64,000 nt of DNA from positions 2,027,950-2,091,949 of the forward strand of contig OZ007512.1 in the NCBI GenBank assembly GCA_963931865.1, given 5' to 3'. The notes under the pieces are model-generated. The model ran no database searches. It saw only the letters and a program-made list of their open reading frames with translations, and was not told the origin of the DNA. The position numbers and the translations under genes are program-made. Shown here one piece after another: positions 24,636 to 37,388 of the stretch. Position 1 is the first letter of the stretch; every line of letters begins with the position of its first letter. This stretch comes from Axinella damicornis. Its lineage: Eukaryota > Porifera > Demospongiae > Axinellida > Axinellidae.

Positions 24636-25307
24636 GGGTACCTGTGAAAGCCGGAACGCAGGAACGCGGAACGGAACGCGGAACGGAACGCGGAACGGAA
24701 GTAAATGCGGGCCGCGCGCTATCATCACTTGCACCGTACGCGCAAGGCGTCTTTATTCACTGGACTGGACTGGACTCACCCAAAAATCTGTTTTTTAGTG
24801 TAGGACAGAAGCTAAGCATACTTATTTATTCACTAAAGTTGCTTGCATAGCCTGCTTTCGTGTCTTTCCTCGAGTCGGTAGAGGTCAAAGGTCACGTGCA
24901 TATTTAATGAGCTTCAATGAAAAGATTAGAAGAGCACTTATTTACCGCAGACATCGAACTCCAGCCTTTTGCTGAAGCATAGAAAACAGAAAATAATATT
25001 CCTCTATCATCCACGACTGACTGAAGAGCATTTTGCTGAAGCTCATTAAATATGCACGTAAACTTTGACCTCTACCGACTCGAGGGAAGACACGAAAGAA
25101 GGCTATGCAAGCAACTTTAGCGAATAAATAAGTATGCTTAGCTTCTGTCCTACGCTGAAAGGGCGAGTCCAGTCCAGTCCAGTGAATAAAGACGCCCTGC
25201 GCGTACGGTGCAGGTGACGAGAGCGCGCGGCCCGCATTTTACTTCCGTTCCGCGTTCCGTTCCGCGTTCCGTTCCGCGTTCCTGCGTTCCGGCTTTCACA
25301 GGTACCC
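24636..25307. mobile_element. 672-bp foldback element with 9-bp TSD
   Basis: Two arms of about 280 bp (24636-24915 and 25044-25307) are inverted copies with a loop of about 130 bp. The ends are GGGTACCTGTGAAAGCCGGA and its complement. CTTGTACAC is duplicated at 24627-24635 and 25308-25316. Sub-terminal CGGAACGGAACG tandem units and ACTGGACTGGACT units occur in both arms with different copy numbers. No transposase. Confidence 0.85.
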
Positions 25308-25391
25308 CTTGTACACAGCCTGAGGAAAAAAAGTAAAACACTTAAACGGCTCAAATCGATAACTTACGGGTGGAAAACCAAGTGTTAACAA

Positions 25392-28300
25392 TTAAAACTG
25401 GTTCTGAAGACTATCCTGGATGTCATCAGCAAGAGTGTTCAGTTCAACTCTCTTCAAGACATCGATCAGTGTGTCCCAGCTGAGAGGCTTGCCTTTTCCT
25501 CCAATCCACTGTCTCAGAACCTCTAGATTAATCTGCTCAGCATCGTCCCGGTACTTTGTGACAATTGCACTCACTTCAGCTCCTGTTTCATCGTTTAGAA
25601 GTAGAACTCCAAAGAAAGAGTACTTAGAGCCTATTTGTTGAGGAATATTGATCTTTCTGTTCTTGCCCAGGAAGTTCATTAGTTTTGGTAAGTCTGGCCT
25701 TTCAGATGCAACTAAATAGAAGTACATAGTGAATCGTGAAGTCCATTGCCTAATGTAGGTGTAATGTAGGTATAATACTGGTAATGTAGGTAATACTGCT
25801 AATGTATGGTAATACCAGAGCCGACCGGTGGCTCTATTATCAGATTCTATGGTAATACTGGTAAATACTGGCAATATGCTGGTAATGTAGGTAATATACT
25901 GGTTATACATGCACATCCCATACCCAGTGGTGAGTCATCCACTGCTGACACATCTGCCTCTGCATGTGAAGGAACCGAAAACAGGACATTCATGTGAAGC
26001 AGCTGGAGAGAGTCTAAACACAGCACAAAGGATACTGACAAGGCAGTAAAACATAACTGGCAAGTGGCAGAGTCTGTTAGCTACGCAGCTGCAATTGACT
26101 CTGATCATGCACTCACTGACTTGGATTGAATAGAGCACAGTCATGATTGTATGAGTGAATTACTCCCCAGCGGGTTTTTAACATTTCTAACACCCTAAAC
26201 TGGCAAGTAGCTACCCTCCTGCCAAGTTTGTCCCAGCAATCCTGGGAGTTAGGATATAGCTACAATACCATGCATGACATGCCTACCTGGAGTTGGTGTT
26301 GAGGATCTCACCACGGAGGACACACCAGTACTTTGTGCATCTAGCCATGTATGGAGGATCAGTATATAGTTGACACAATTGTTGCAGCATGGGACTTAGC
26401 ATATTGCTCACCCCTGTAAAGCAGGTACGACTTCAGTGTTGTCTGGGCTCCACTGAACTGCAGCATCTGATTGAGGGTACCCATAGCGGTGGCCACCCCT
26501 TTCCACGAGGCTAGCACACAACAATGCGGAAGAAGACCTTTCCCTGGAATAAACTCATCAGCCTGTGCCTTCTTAACCTGCATGCAGAGGAACAACTCTA
26601 ACTGTGAATGCATTCCACATGGGGACCTGCAAGTCAAACATGAATACAAACTTTCCAACATAATAGAATGCAAGGATAATCTTACAATGGCAGGGTCCCA
26701 TTTAGTTCGAACATGCCATCCTTCACTCATGGCAGTTCCCTCTACGCTGACAGTCAGTGTGTCTCGCTCCTCTTCGAACTCCACATTCAGCTCATCTACA
26801 CTCTCTGCAGTAGCATACTTCTCCTTTACAGCCTAACAATAGTATCAGACTTGAGTATGTAACAATACGTACACTGGCTAGAATGCTAAAGGTGGAGCAG
26901 TTCACTTACTGCAATGCAGCGCTGTAGGTTCCTGACCAGAACAATGTGGTACTCCCAGGTGACTACAGAACTCCTCAGGCAGCAGATTAGACCACAGTAA
27001 CGAATTGAAGTACGCTTACTGAACGCACGGAAAATACAAGATAAGAAGGAGAAATGTGCCAGCTCGACCTTGATGTACGACTCAAAGACACATACTCTGC
27101 CACCTGTATATGACTTGAAGTGATAGGGTGGTCCAGTTGTGGAGTCTGCAATCACTACCTCCACCTGAGAATCATCCTTGATGACGGCACAGTGCTGGAA
27201 TTGAAGGGACACTGGCTTTGATAGTTCCTTGGATGCATCGATGTGGTACACACCACTAACAAGCTCCAAGCCCTCGGGGAAAGTGAACTCTGGTGTAGAC
27301 TGGCTGACTACAAAGGACTTCACTTGCACTGTGCAATTGCTGGATGACACAGCTCCCTTTGGGACATGGAGGACAAAACCGTGTCCCTTTCTGCGATCAA
27401 AGGTAGATTCCTCATTCCAACTGAACGTGAGATCTTCAACCATTTCAACTTCCGGAATAAAGAGTGCAATGTTGTTAAACTCCGCTAGGCCAGTATGCAC
27501 ACACAGACATGCACATAAACACACACATAAATTATGGACACACACAGACACCATAATAATATATGCAACACAGGCTATATTATAGTATAATACTGCTTGA
27601 TATGCACTACTCTGCACTGTTACAAGTGACAATGATGCCTACCCCCCCCCCCCCCCCCCCCCCCCCGGCCCCCCACAGTAACATATACACATCCCCCATG
27701 CATGTGCCCACACAGACAGATGTGTATACGTAGTAGCACACCTGTATCATAACTAGGAGAATGCAGGGCATTGCATGGCTCACTTGAAGCGCATGTTTCC
27801 AATTCAATAAAATTCGCTAAAATAGTACCTGCAAATAATAGCGTAATGTGCTCAAAGAAGTGTCACCAAAAGTAAACCAGTCACCCACTGGGATTAGACC
27901 TCAAGACCTGATTACCAGTTCGACACTCCACTGAGCCGTGCAGACCCCTCAGCAGGGAGTGCAACACTGGACTAGTCTAGAGGCAATAGCTGGAGCTATC
28001 TGGCTCAAGATCTTCACAATGTATCACATACACACACACGCTAATATTAGGATTATGCCATTTACTAGTAAGTGGCACTTAAGCCTAAGAAGAAGAGTTT
28101 ACAGCTTGCAATTACTGCTTAGTGATTCACTACACAAGGGTTTGAGTTAAAGTTCTATATTTCTGCAGTAAGAATGAACACACTAGATAGTATGCTCCTA
28201 TATAGTTTGAGCTTACCAGTATGCTCCTCTCTGCGAAGACGAGCCTTAATCTCTTCGACTGTGAGCTTAACACTTGAAGGACCAATACGAATATAGGCCT

Positions 28301-28760
28301 CGGTTTGCTTTGGACCCATGAAACGCGTCACTCTATTGGAATGTTTAATATCCACATCGAACCGATAGCGATTATTATCCAATTTGACGAAATTCACTTT
28401 ATAGTATTCACTGCGACAAACCGGAGAGAATTGCTCGAAAAGGTGTCCAATTTGCCTCTTAATATCGTCCTGATCCTTTTCCGTCAGGTGCACGCCCTTC
28501 TCCACCCTGCAGTCGTCAATACCAAAGCGGATGGTACCACCAGGTCTGGTGTTCAGAAAGGCATTAAAATGATTCTTCCACTGCCCGACACTTTTGCAAA
28601 TGATATCAGCAGTGACCCGTCCTGAGCCACCAGGGTGAAGCTTGGTAAGACTCTTGTACTCGTTCTCCTCGTTTTCAGGCGCAACGAGCTCGCCGGGGGC
28701 TGTAGGTAAAAAATACACCGTACCCCAGAGTGACCATGCATAGTGTACGGGAATAGACAT
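25392..28760 (-). CDS. AlbA_2 (Schlafen-type)-ZU5-Death domain protein
   Basis: A six-exon model on the minus strand joins in phase with GT-AG borders: 28760-28217, 27484-26910, 26832-26686, 26577-26412, 25959-25924 and 25711-25392, giving 595 residues. Exon 1 carries a Schlafen/AlbA_2 putative nucleic-acid-binding fold (FNAFLNTRPGGTIRFGIDD, then an EAYIRIG-type end at about residue 165). Exon 2 is a ZU5 domain (HGFVLHVPKGAVSSSNCTVQ, LELVSGVYHIDASKELSKPV, AHFSF). Exons 2-4 cover the place where UNC5/PIDD-type proteins have UPA (WEYHIVLVRNL). Exon 6 has a Death-fold end (LRQWIGGKGKPLSWDTLIDV, ELNTLADDIQDSL). There is no membrane span or NACHT/NB-ARC ATPase. ZU5-UPA-Death proteins transmit death or inflammatory signals; Schlafens restrict viruses and cut RNA. 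The start is uncertain: the frame is open upstream to about 28850 and a 5' exon is possible. The E/FK-type Schlafen nuclease residues are not clear. Confidence 0.75.
27640..27667. repeat. Poly(C) tract
   Basis: An uninterrupted C run of over 20 bases in intron 1 of the AlbA_2-ZU5-Death gene. Similar G or C runs occur at 11455, 51586, 52909, 53539 and 57729. Confidence 0.9.
27868..27955 (-). mobile_element. Degenerate tRNA-derived SINE fragment
   Basis: Read on the minus strand: a D-arm/box A-like GGCTCAGTGGAG, an anticodon-arm-like GAACTGGTAATCAGGTC, a box B-like GGTCTAATCCC, then CAGTGGGTGACTGGTTTACTTT. This order is that of many invertebrate SINE heads. Substitutions in box B make it inactive. 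Confidence 0.4.
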
Positions 28761-28942
28761 GTCTGCGGAGAGCAATCCTTTCTTTCTAATCTCCTGATGG
28801 ATCGATGTGCTGGCCTCAATACTTTTCAGCGTTGTTTGCAAATTAGCTGCGAACTAGCTAGATGTTGCAACAACTAGCTGCGAGGGGGAGACCCACCCCC
28901 ATGCAAAATGTGGTCACGTGCAAAATGAATACAGTTATAGAT

Positions 28943-30094
28943 TAGTCTCGTTCCCAGACCCTCCCGAAACGCGGAAAGAGGGTCTGGTGTTCTGAGCGAC
29001 ATTTCTTGATTCATGGGGCGTGGTCGCTCTCGGATTTTAAAGCTCGAATCAGATTGCAGTCCGCGAATGACGTAGTCAATCAGCGTAAGTCTAGTCATAG
29101 GTACGGTACATGTATTGTAACAGTGCAGTGTAGCTAGTACGGACGGTATGTCAGTGAAATGGATACGACAGGCCTATCGAAGAGCGAGCTGAAGCAGTAA
29201 GCCAAATCGATTGTCTTGCTGACTGGTGTGGGGAAATCTCTGTTTCGTGACCCTTCCACTCATCTTTGACAACCTCAGATAGAATTCTGTACCAGCGCAA
29301 GGCAACTGTACGTTGTTGTTAGCCCTTTGGTGTCCCTCGTGAAGGACCAAACGAGCTGCTACAGTACGTTTATAAGAATAGTGATAGGTGCGCTTTCATT
29401 GGAGTGGACATACAGAATGCAATAATTACATTCCTTACGCCGTATAGCCCCGCCCCATGCGCCAAGAAATAGAGTAGGTGCAGGTATTATGAGACAGCAC
29501 CAATTATGGGTTTCATACTTCACCACAATTTATGGACATCGTCACTTTGCCTGAACATTGTCAAATGTATCCTCTACCGTTTGATAGAATGAATGGTGCA
29601 AAGCATTTGGTATTCATGATTTGGACAGTATATAAAATTGTGATGAAATTTATGGGTATAGTTCCAATTGCCCTAATAAAAAAAACCCACTGGCAGAATA
29701 CCAACAAGCATGTTTGCATTGAAATAGTTCTAGCAGAATCTTCTATGCTGGTAGGGTGTAGCTACCTGGCCAAATGATGATTTTAGGTATGAAATATATA
29801 GCAAAAACGGGGGTGTCTCATAATACATGCCCTGTCTCATAATTGCCTCATTAACGTATGTGATAAAAATGCAACGAAACTGCAGTACAGAGAAAACACT
29901 GAAACTTTACCTACCATGGATTGTTAGTACAGTGTATTATCTTGTTAAATCTATACCATAGTACAATCACGTCCTGTTGATAGCTTGTTGGTTAACTTGT
30001 AATGGTTATGTGTCTCATAATTGGGGTGGCTACTCTATCGCTCAGAACACCAGACCCTCTTTCCGCGTTTCGGGAGGGTCTGGGCACGAGACTA
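28943..30094. mobile_element. 1.15-kb TAGTCTCG element with perfect 9-bp TSD and captured gene piece
   Basis: The terminal repeats are over 50 bp: TAGTCTCGTTCCCAGACCC, then CCGAAACGCGGAAAGAGGG and CACCAGA/TCTGGTGTTCTGAGCG, mirrored at 30044-30094. GTTATAGAT is duplicated exactly at 28934-28942 and 30095-30103. The termini link it to the TAGCCTCG family. The interior includes a broken RecQ-like fragment (29180-29400) and otherwise unassigned AT-rich sequence. Confidence 0.85.
29180..29400 (+). pseudogene. Broken RecQ-like helicase fragment
   Basis: Across frames on the plus strand one reads SIVLLTGVGKSLF (Walker A), then LPLIFDNLR, then LYVVVSPLVSLVKDQTSC. This order and spacing is that of helicase motifs I and Ia of RecQ-type ATPases (PTGxGKS ... 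VVVSPLxSLMxDQ). A stop and at least one frameshift separate the pieces, so no product is made. It lies wholly inside the 28943-30094 transposon, so it was probably captured. Confidence 0.6.
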
Positions 30095-31671
30095 GTTATA
30101 GATAAGCCTATCCTATGTATAGCCTCGCTCGTTTCATAAAGTGTGCGTCACACGAGCGTGGAAACCGTGGAAACGTTTCCGGAAACAAATGCGCACCCGC
30201 CTATACATACCCTAAGGTCCTGACCACGCCCATAAACCAATTAACGAGGCTTGGTATTCTGCGTTCCCAGGCCGTTCCCACCACCAGTATATATTTTCAT
30301 CGCTTCCAGTATGAAATACGGCCGTATATAATTCATACTGGAAGCGCTATAGCCTAGCCTGGTGGTGCTATAGCCTAGCCTGTTAAAGGTGGTGCTATAG
30401 GTGGTGCTATAGCCTAGCCTGTTAAAGGCTCAAGTGCTAGTGCATGGTGCACTTGAGCCTAATAGCTATTCACTCTCTTCTTCTTTTTGCCTCCACTCAT
30501 GGGAGAGTCATGAGAGGTCATAACTCGATATCGACACTCAGTTATGCGTCCAAATCTGGGATGCAGCTGATCTGAATGGTGACCCATTGGGTACCTGGGA
30601 TTGTCACATCATCACCATTCTACACACTGGCAACGTTGATCATGTAGCTAGCTACTTAATGTCGTGTTGCAGCACATGCATGTAACACAATATATAGCTA
30701 GCTACAGCAAACATGTAGCTACAAAGTCAGCAATTCCAGCTTCATGTCTATTGTTCAGGAGTCAGGACTAAACAATCATACTATAGCCCAGAGGTCCGAA
30801 TACAACCCAATGACGTAGCTAGCTACGGTGATTGCCATTATGGCCTCCATCAGATCCCGTGCAAGTAGCTAGCTAGCTAGCTATAGCCTTATCCTTCCAT
30901 TGCTTGCAGCAATGCATTATACTGATATAGCTATAGCTAGCAGCTGATGATGAAAGCTAGCAGCTGAGACTGGGAATCATGCAGGTTAGGGGGGTTTAAC
31001 ATCCGATTAAAAGGCTGAGTAACTAGATTGATCTGCTCGAAATTAATGGATGGTCTAGCTACCAGCTGCTACCACACTGTCCTTAGATTCCTACTTGGAA
31101 CAGCACAGTGCATGTTTTGCACAGAAAATTAATGATACTTATCGGATCCATATTTTTCTGTAGTCTATCATTGCTTTTAAGGAAATGTCATTGCAGACAC
31201 CCACCAGGAGACTCACAGGAAACAAATACAACAGTTATTTCACCAAAATAATGTAAAGTCTTTGTAAATAATTCTACTATTTTGCACATTCGGCCAAATA
31301 CAGCAATAAATACCAACACAACGATTGTAATTTGAAATGCAATTTGAAAGTGGAAGATTGTAATTCTGTTGTATTTTTCAATCCAGTCAAGGTAATATTG
31401 AAATACAACCATAGAACTTTCACATTGGTTGTGAAGATAGTGAAAATCAGAAGAAATGACAATCATTGTAATGTTCCCTGTGACTATATATAATGAAAGC
31501 CCGTCACAGAGCACATTGTGGGTTATAGTTTCGCATGTTGTTGCAGGAGATCTAGATCGTGATTATCCTTATAGGGTAAGATTGAGCCATTCTTTCCTGT
31601 TGTTGAGTTTATGCAGCATTATGATCATGTATCTAGCCCCTGTATGGGGAAATGACCTTCTGTGTGTTTAA

Positions 31672-31763
31672 CTCTTTACCAACCATAAGAAACAGAAACA
31701 TGATTAAAGTATCTTTATGCATGAGAGCTCATGACGGCTTTGCAGCCATTGGTTGGCAAAGAG
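31672..31763. mobile_element. 92-bp MITE with TTAA target-site duplication
   Basis: CTCTTTACCAACCA at the left is mirrored by TGGTTGGCAAAGAG at the right, with TTAA on each side (31668-31671, 31764-31767). Unit 2 has the uninterrupted site GTGTGTTTAACTTCTTATG near 37003, which proves the insertion. TTAA specificity fits piggyBac-like elements; Kolobok is an alternative. Confidence 0.85.
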
Positions 31764-32843
31764 TTAACTTCTTATGTTGCATTTGCTGCAAGAGATCAAA
31801 TTCTTCCGTATTTGGCAACAATGAACCACTATTTCCTGTTGTTGCATTGAACTGAGATTACATTATAACTTCATACCACTATTATAATAGTCAGGTTCTA
31901 GTCACTTTGGCGCTGCACATCACTCGATCCATATATGCAGTTGTTGTTGGATTACTTCAGCTATAGAGTTAATTGGTGGTAAGTCACTCAGCTAGTGTGC
32001 ATGTGTGCGATACTTCAGCTATGTAGCATACGTACCTTTCAGAACATAATTCCTCTATCCCTACATATCTACCAATTCATAGCTATACTAATGTGACAGT
32101 TAAATAGCTACAATGCATGAATTGATAGGAATAATCTTGTGGAGATGTTGCTGAAGTGTGGTTCGCTTTTTTTGCAGCAGCTATGTCTGTCAACAATAAT
32201 CAGTATTTCATGTGATACTTATGCACAAATTTCGGATCGAATACTGGCTATATATCGACAAAAATATTAGTATCCATAATCAGCTATTGGCAATTTACAG
32301 AAATGCATGGATACTGTCAGTAGCCATAATTCTGCAAGCTAGCAATTGGCTGTAAAATTACTGAAAATATAAAGATGCGGATCAGTTGCTGGTATTGGTA
32401 TGGAGATAGTTGATAACCATCCATTGTCAGTTAGTATCGGAATATTGGCTAAATTCCGTAGCGGTACTCAACTTGATCCTATAGCTAGAAGCAGTTCTGA
32501 ATCAGTTATTGTTAGTGCACTATTGAGGTGGTTTAATAATAGCCAAGTCCTTTTAGCCTTTAAAGAAAAGGGTACGTACTTTGTCTCAGAGAAGGGGAAA
32601 TGGGCTGCAGTGTCTCTCCTAGTCAGCTAGCTATCAGGCTACAAGTTGCAGTTGCTTTAAACATTGTACAATATGGGTGGCAGTGAGCGAACAGAGAAGA
32701 GATAAACTTGGAAAGCGGAACCATTTCTCTATAGTACGAAATTATAGCAAAGGGTACAGTCATGACAATCTACAGTTTCAGGTAGCAATGATTGAACCTG
32801 ATATTCTGTGATCTGATCCTTTCTCCCTCCCAGGTCAGTGCAG

Positions 32844-35213
32844 TGTATGTTTTACATTATTTGTCAGTGGCGATATTCATAGCCACTTTCTGCAAGGTGA
32901 GTGCCCAGCGATCTATTCATCATCCAGGATTAGCTACATGTACTTGCCGGGATTTAGCTAATTCTGTTTCATCTTTAAACACATTGGATATTTAGGCCTT
33001 AATCAGAATTCAACTAATTATTATGATCTCTGTAGTTGGAAATATTTGCCAAGGTAGCGGCGAGGCATGCAAGTGATCTTGGTGACAGCAATCTGCAAGA
33101 TCATACTTAGGTACCGTTTGTAAATGGTCACCCTAGGGTCTGCATAGAGGTTTTCCATTTGGACTACATAATGTAATTGTACGAGTCACTTGGACTAGTA
33201 GTACGCATTCCTTTCTGTTTGTCTGTGTGAAAAACCTCGATTCATGGGAAATTTTAGGCACTGGGTAGCTAGCTAACATAACATTATTATGACTATTATT
33301 TTACTACAGTTCTTGTCACGCTAAAATTGGCTCAGCTTCATGCACTCTACCTTTCTTGCATGCAATACAGATTGTTGCTGCAGTGTCTGAGTCCAACAAA
33401 ACCCAGCCCATCCCAAAAGCCAACAGCTGTCCCCTCTGGTTTGTCTCCAGCAACACCTCAGATGGGAAGGGGTGCTCTCGGTGTGTCTGCCGGGAAGATT
33501 TTGGAGATGTTGTCATGTGTGATGACAAACCTCAGAAATCCTACCTTCGACTGGGTCACTGCATGACGTACAATGGCAGCTATTCTGATGAACAAGATTC
33601 TGATGCCGTATCGCTTGGTTACTGTCCGTATGTTTACTACAACAACTGTGTGAATCGTGGGTACATAGCTCTACCACGTAACACGTCTGATCTGAATGAT
33701 GTCTTCTGTGCACCACTGAATAGAGAGGGGCTGCTGTGCAGGGATTGTATTGATGGGTTTGGCCCTTCCATTATTAATGTTGGCTATGTTTGTGCAAACT
33801 GCACAGAGAACAGCTATGGGTGGTTGTTGTACATCATATCAGAATTCTTTCCTGCAACTGTCTTTTACTTTGTAGTTCTGACACTTCGAATCCGTATCAC
33901 CTCTGCACCAATGAACTGCTTTGTCATGGTCAGCCAATTAACAGTAAATGTCGTAAGCAATGATCCAGAGTTACATGACACCTTAATGGCAGGACTGGAT
34001 AGAACCTCACGTGCTGTGTTCAAAGTAATTCTCACAGGGTACGGATTCTGGAACCTGGACTACTTCCACTATCTCATTCCACCATTCTGTGTGAGCCAAA
34101 GCCTGAAAAACATTCACGTTCTTGCCCTCCAGTATGTGTCTGCCTTTTATCCACTACTGCTCATTGCTCTTACATACACTTGTATTGAACTACATGGACA
34201 CAACTTCAGACCAATTGTCTGGCTCTGGAAACCTTTTCACAAATGTTGTGTTAATGTTAGGAGGCGGTGGGATACAAAAGCGTCACTTATTGATGTCTTT
34301 GCCACATTTCTTCTACTGTCTTACTCTAAGCTTCTGTTTATATCATTATACTTGTTACTTGGGGCAGAGATATACACTGCTGATGGTGAGCTTAATTGTA
34401 TCACATATCTTAAGAGTGGATGCCACTGTCCAATTCTTAAGTAAAGAACACCTTCCATTTGCCGCCATTTCTTTCCTTATCTTGGTATTTACAATTCTCC
34501 CTCCACTTCTGCTGACCTTCTACCCTTGCAAAATTTTTAGCAGGTGTCTCAACTGCTGTCACAAGAGAAGATGTCATGCACTGCACACATTTGTTGAAGC
34601 ATTTCAAGGATGCTACAAAGATGGTGTCACTGGAGGATGGGATTTTCGGTACATGTCTGGAGTGTATATGCTCTTTCGTTTGATAGTGGTCATTATCAAT
34701 TACCATGTGGTAGATCAAATTGGCTGGATGCTGCGTGCACTCATGTTCCTGAGTTTATCCATACTCATGCTAATTGTACAGCCCTACAAGAAACGGTACA
34801 TGAACGTGTTGGACGGTCTATTACTAGCTCTAATGGGGTTTCTGACACTACTGATTGTCACATTCCAGTATCTCATGCCATCAGCAAATGAAGCACTGGT
34901 ACTCATGTCCGTGGTTGCCTACGGTATTCCACAGCTAGTCCTGCTGTTGAGTGTCACTTACCAACAACTGAAAGGAAAGTGGATAGTACGATGCATCACA
35001 GGCAAAGTTGGTACTTTGCTAAAGCAAGTACGTACACGAAACCAAGCAGCAGATGAACTTTCAGATGCCGATTCGCTGCCCCATCGATTGGTTAGTCCCA
35101 ACCAGTACAACAAGTCTCTGCTGTCAGAGTCGGAGCGAACACATGCCAACTCTGAAACACTTTCAGTACGAGGACAAGTACCAGCTGTGTACACTTACGG
35201 CTCAATCAGCTAG
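32844..35213 (+). pseudogene. Receptor paralogue, unit 1 (start lost, frameshifted)
   Basis: Exons 32844-32897 and 33371-35213 correspond to the intact unit 2 gene. The signal-peptide ATG is GTG here (GTG TAT GTT TTA), with no in-frame ATG upstream in that exon. After the fourth membrane segment a net 5-bp deletion near 34390-34415 shifts the frame, giving a stop at 34442-34444; the original frame then resumes to 35213 with the last segments and the LSVRGQVPAVYTYGSIS tail. Both halves are otherwise well preserved, so the damage is recent, or there is an error in the assembled sequence. A truncated receptor ending near residue 376 is also possible. Confidence 0.75.
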
Positions 35214-37388
35214 AGACAGCTAGAGAGAGGATCCTCAAACTGTTATAATGGAATAAGGTGCATGATGAACACTTAGAATGTCATTCACATCATCATCATA
35301 ATTATGTATACCTATTACCAACACAGATAGTGTGTGTGTGTTTACATGCAATGATTCACTGTTGATTATCCTCACCACTGTAATCTTAAGCTTGTAATAA
35401 TTATTGTGCAGTTGTCAATCATTGCATATAGCTCATGTTTGGCAATCATAACATTTTTGGTCATTGGAATGTCAGCTGTAGAAAGGCTATACACACATGC
35501 AGTGTATGACTGTTGCTCAATGAGTTGTGTGGTGTGTGTTTTAGTACGTATGTGGTGTGGGTTGGTGACTCACAAAGGATCTTGAAGCTTTTTCTTGTAT
35601 TGTCTGTCCAATGTAATGTTGTGGATGGGCACCCCCTGTGTGTATGATCACGTGCAATGACGTCAGGGGGAAAAAGAAAAATGGGGAAAAAAGCTAATAG
35701 GAAAAAAAAAAAGAAATAAAAGGAACAATCTAGCAACACACCCATCCCTCCGTGACCGGTCAGACACCGAAGTGTAAGCCTCAGGAGCGTTGGATAGGCG
35801 TGACTGGAATCACAGGAGGGCGACCTGCTTTCAACTTAGCTTCGGTGGTCAGATGGGAACCGGCGTACTCAGGCTGCTAGGAGGAGAGTTTTGATTTAAA
35901 AAAGTAATCGGTCTGTTTTTTCCATTACGTGTCAGTGATTGAACGTTTGGGCAGCATATCCGGTAGACTCATCAGAGTAATTCAAAACGCATTCGACTGT
36001 CTCATATGCACAGGTTCTAGCATGGCTAAGCATGCAAAAGGCATATGGTATATATACCCGTTGCACTTATGTCACGTTATCCATGGCATTTCTGTATACT
36101 ATATGGAAGGAAGCCACCATTCTGGAGGGGCAGGGGTGCTGGGAATCATTTAGACTATAGGCGGGTTTAACAAAAAGGCTGATTAACTAGATTGATCTGC
36201 TCGAAATTAATACATGGTCTATAGCTGCATGTTGATAGCTACAGGTAGGTGGACGGAGCTGCACTGTAGTAGTATACGTTCATGCACTTGCTACATACCT
36301 ACACTTTCCAACTAAGTGGCAAATGCTCGATGTACCAAAGGGAGTGGTATATATAGCTGAAAGGTGAGAGAGAAACTCAAGACGTGTACGTACCCAGCAG
36401 CCTTGGAGAGATGGACTCTTGATCATTTACAGCTTTTCTAGACTCTTTGGCAGTAACTACTGAAGTAGCTGTGGTACCTTGTATATTGTCATGCCCTGAA
36501 GAATTAAGACTAGCACAGCCGAGTCAAAACATTGGCATTATTATATATTTTGATATACTGTTGCCACTGGTTGGGTAAGTGTCAACATGAATGAAAGCCG
36601 ACTGAGAACCACACAATCATCTTATCGATGATTTACTGTAGTCTATAGCATTGTACCCACCAAGAAACCGTCGTATGGCGGATAGCTAGCATGATGAAAG
36701 CCCGTTACCGAGCAAATCACCTGAGGTATGGGTAACCCCCACATCCATGCAAAGCCACAGCTGGAGCTGAGAAAGCAACCCCAGTCTTAATTCTTCACAT
36801 TGCCTAGAATAGGGAGCGACCAAAATCATCCAGGTAGTGGAATAATGTAGTTTCACATGTTGTTGCAGGAGATCGTGTTTATCCTTATATGGTAAGATTG
36901 AGCCATTCTTTCCTGTTGTTATCGTTACTATTGAAGCTGAGATTACGCAGCATTATGATCATGTATATAGCCCCTGTATGGGGGGGAAATGACCTTTTGT
37001 GTGTTTAACTTCTTATGTTGCAAAACAATGAACCACTATTTCCTGTTGTTGCATTGAAACTGAGATTACATTCAGCAGCTCATGTACGTATCTTCATACC
37101 ACTATAGTCAGGTTCTAGTCACTTTGACACCGCGCACATCACTGAATCCATATATGCAGTTGTTGTTGTTGGATCACTTCAGCTATAATAGAGTTGGTGG
37201 TAAGTCGCTCAGCTAGCGTGATGTGTGCGATACTTCAGTTATGTAGCATACGTCGTACCTTTCAGAAAGTAATTCCCTATCCCTACTTATAGGTGAGCAT
37301 ATACCTGAAACTGTAGATTGGGGTCATGATCATACTGTGCTATAGATATATAGCTAATCTGATCCTTTCTCCCTCCCAGGTCAGTGCA

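Noticed and set aside
29532..29777. 81-codon frame inside the 1.15-kb transposon
   Set aside because: No recognisable motif and no splice context; chance frame.
34391..34420. A 29-base intron rescuing the frame of receptor unit 1
   Set aside because: GTGAGC...AAG borders exist, but 29 bases is far shorter than any other intron here; a deletion is the simpler reading.
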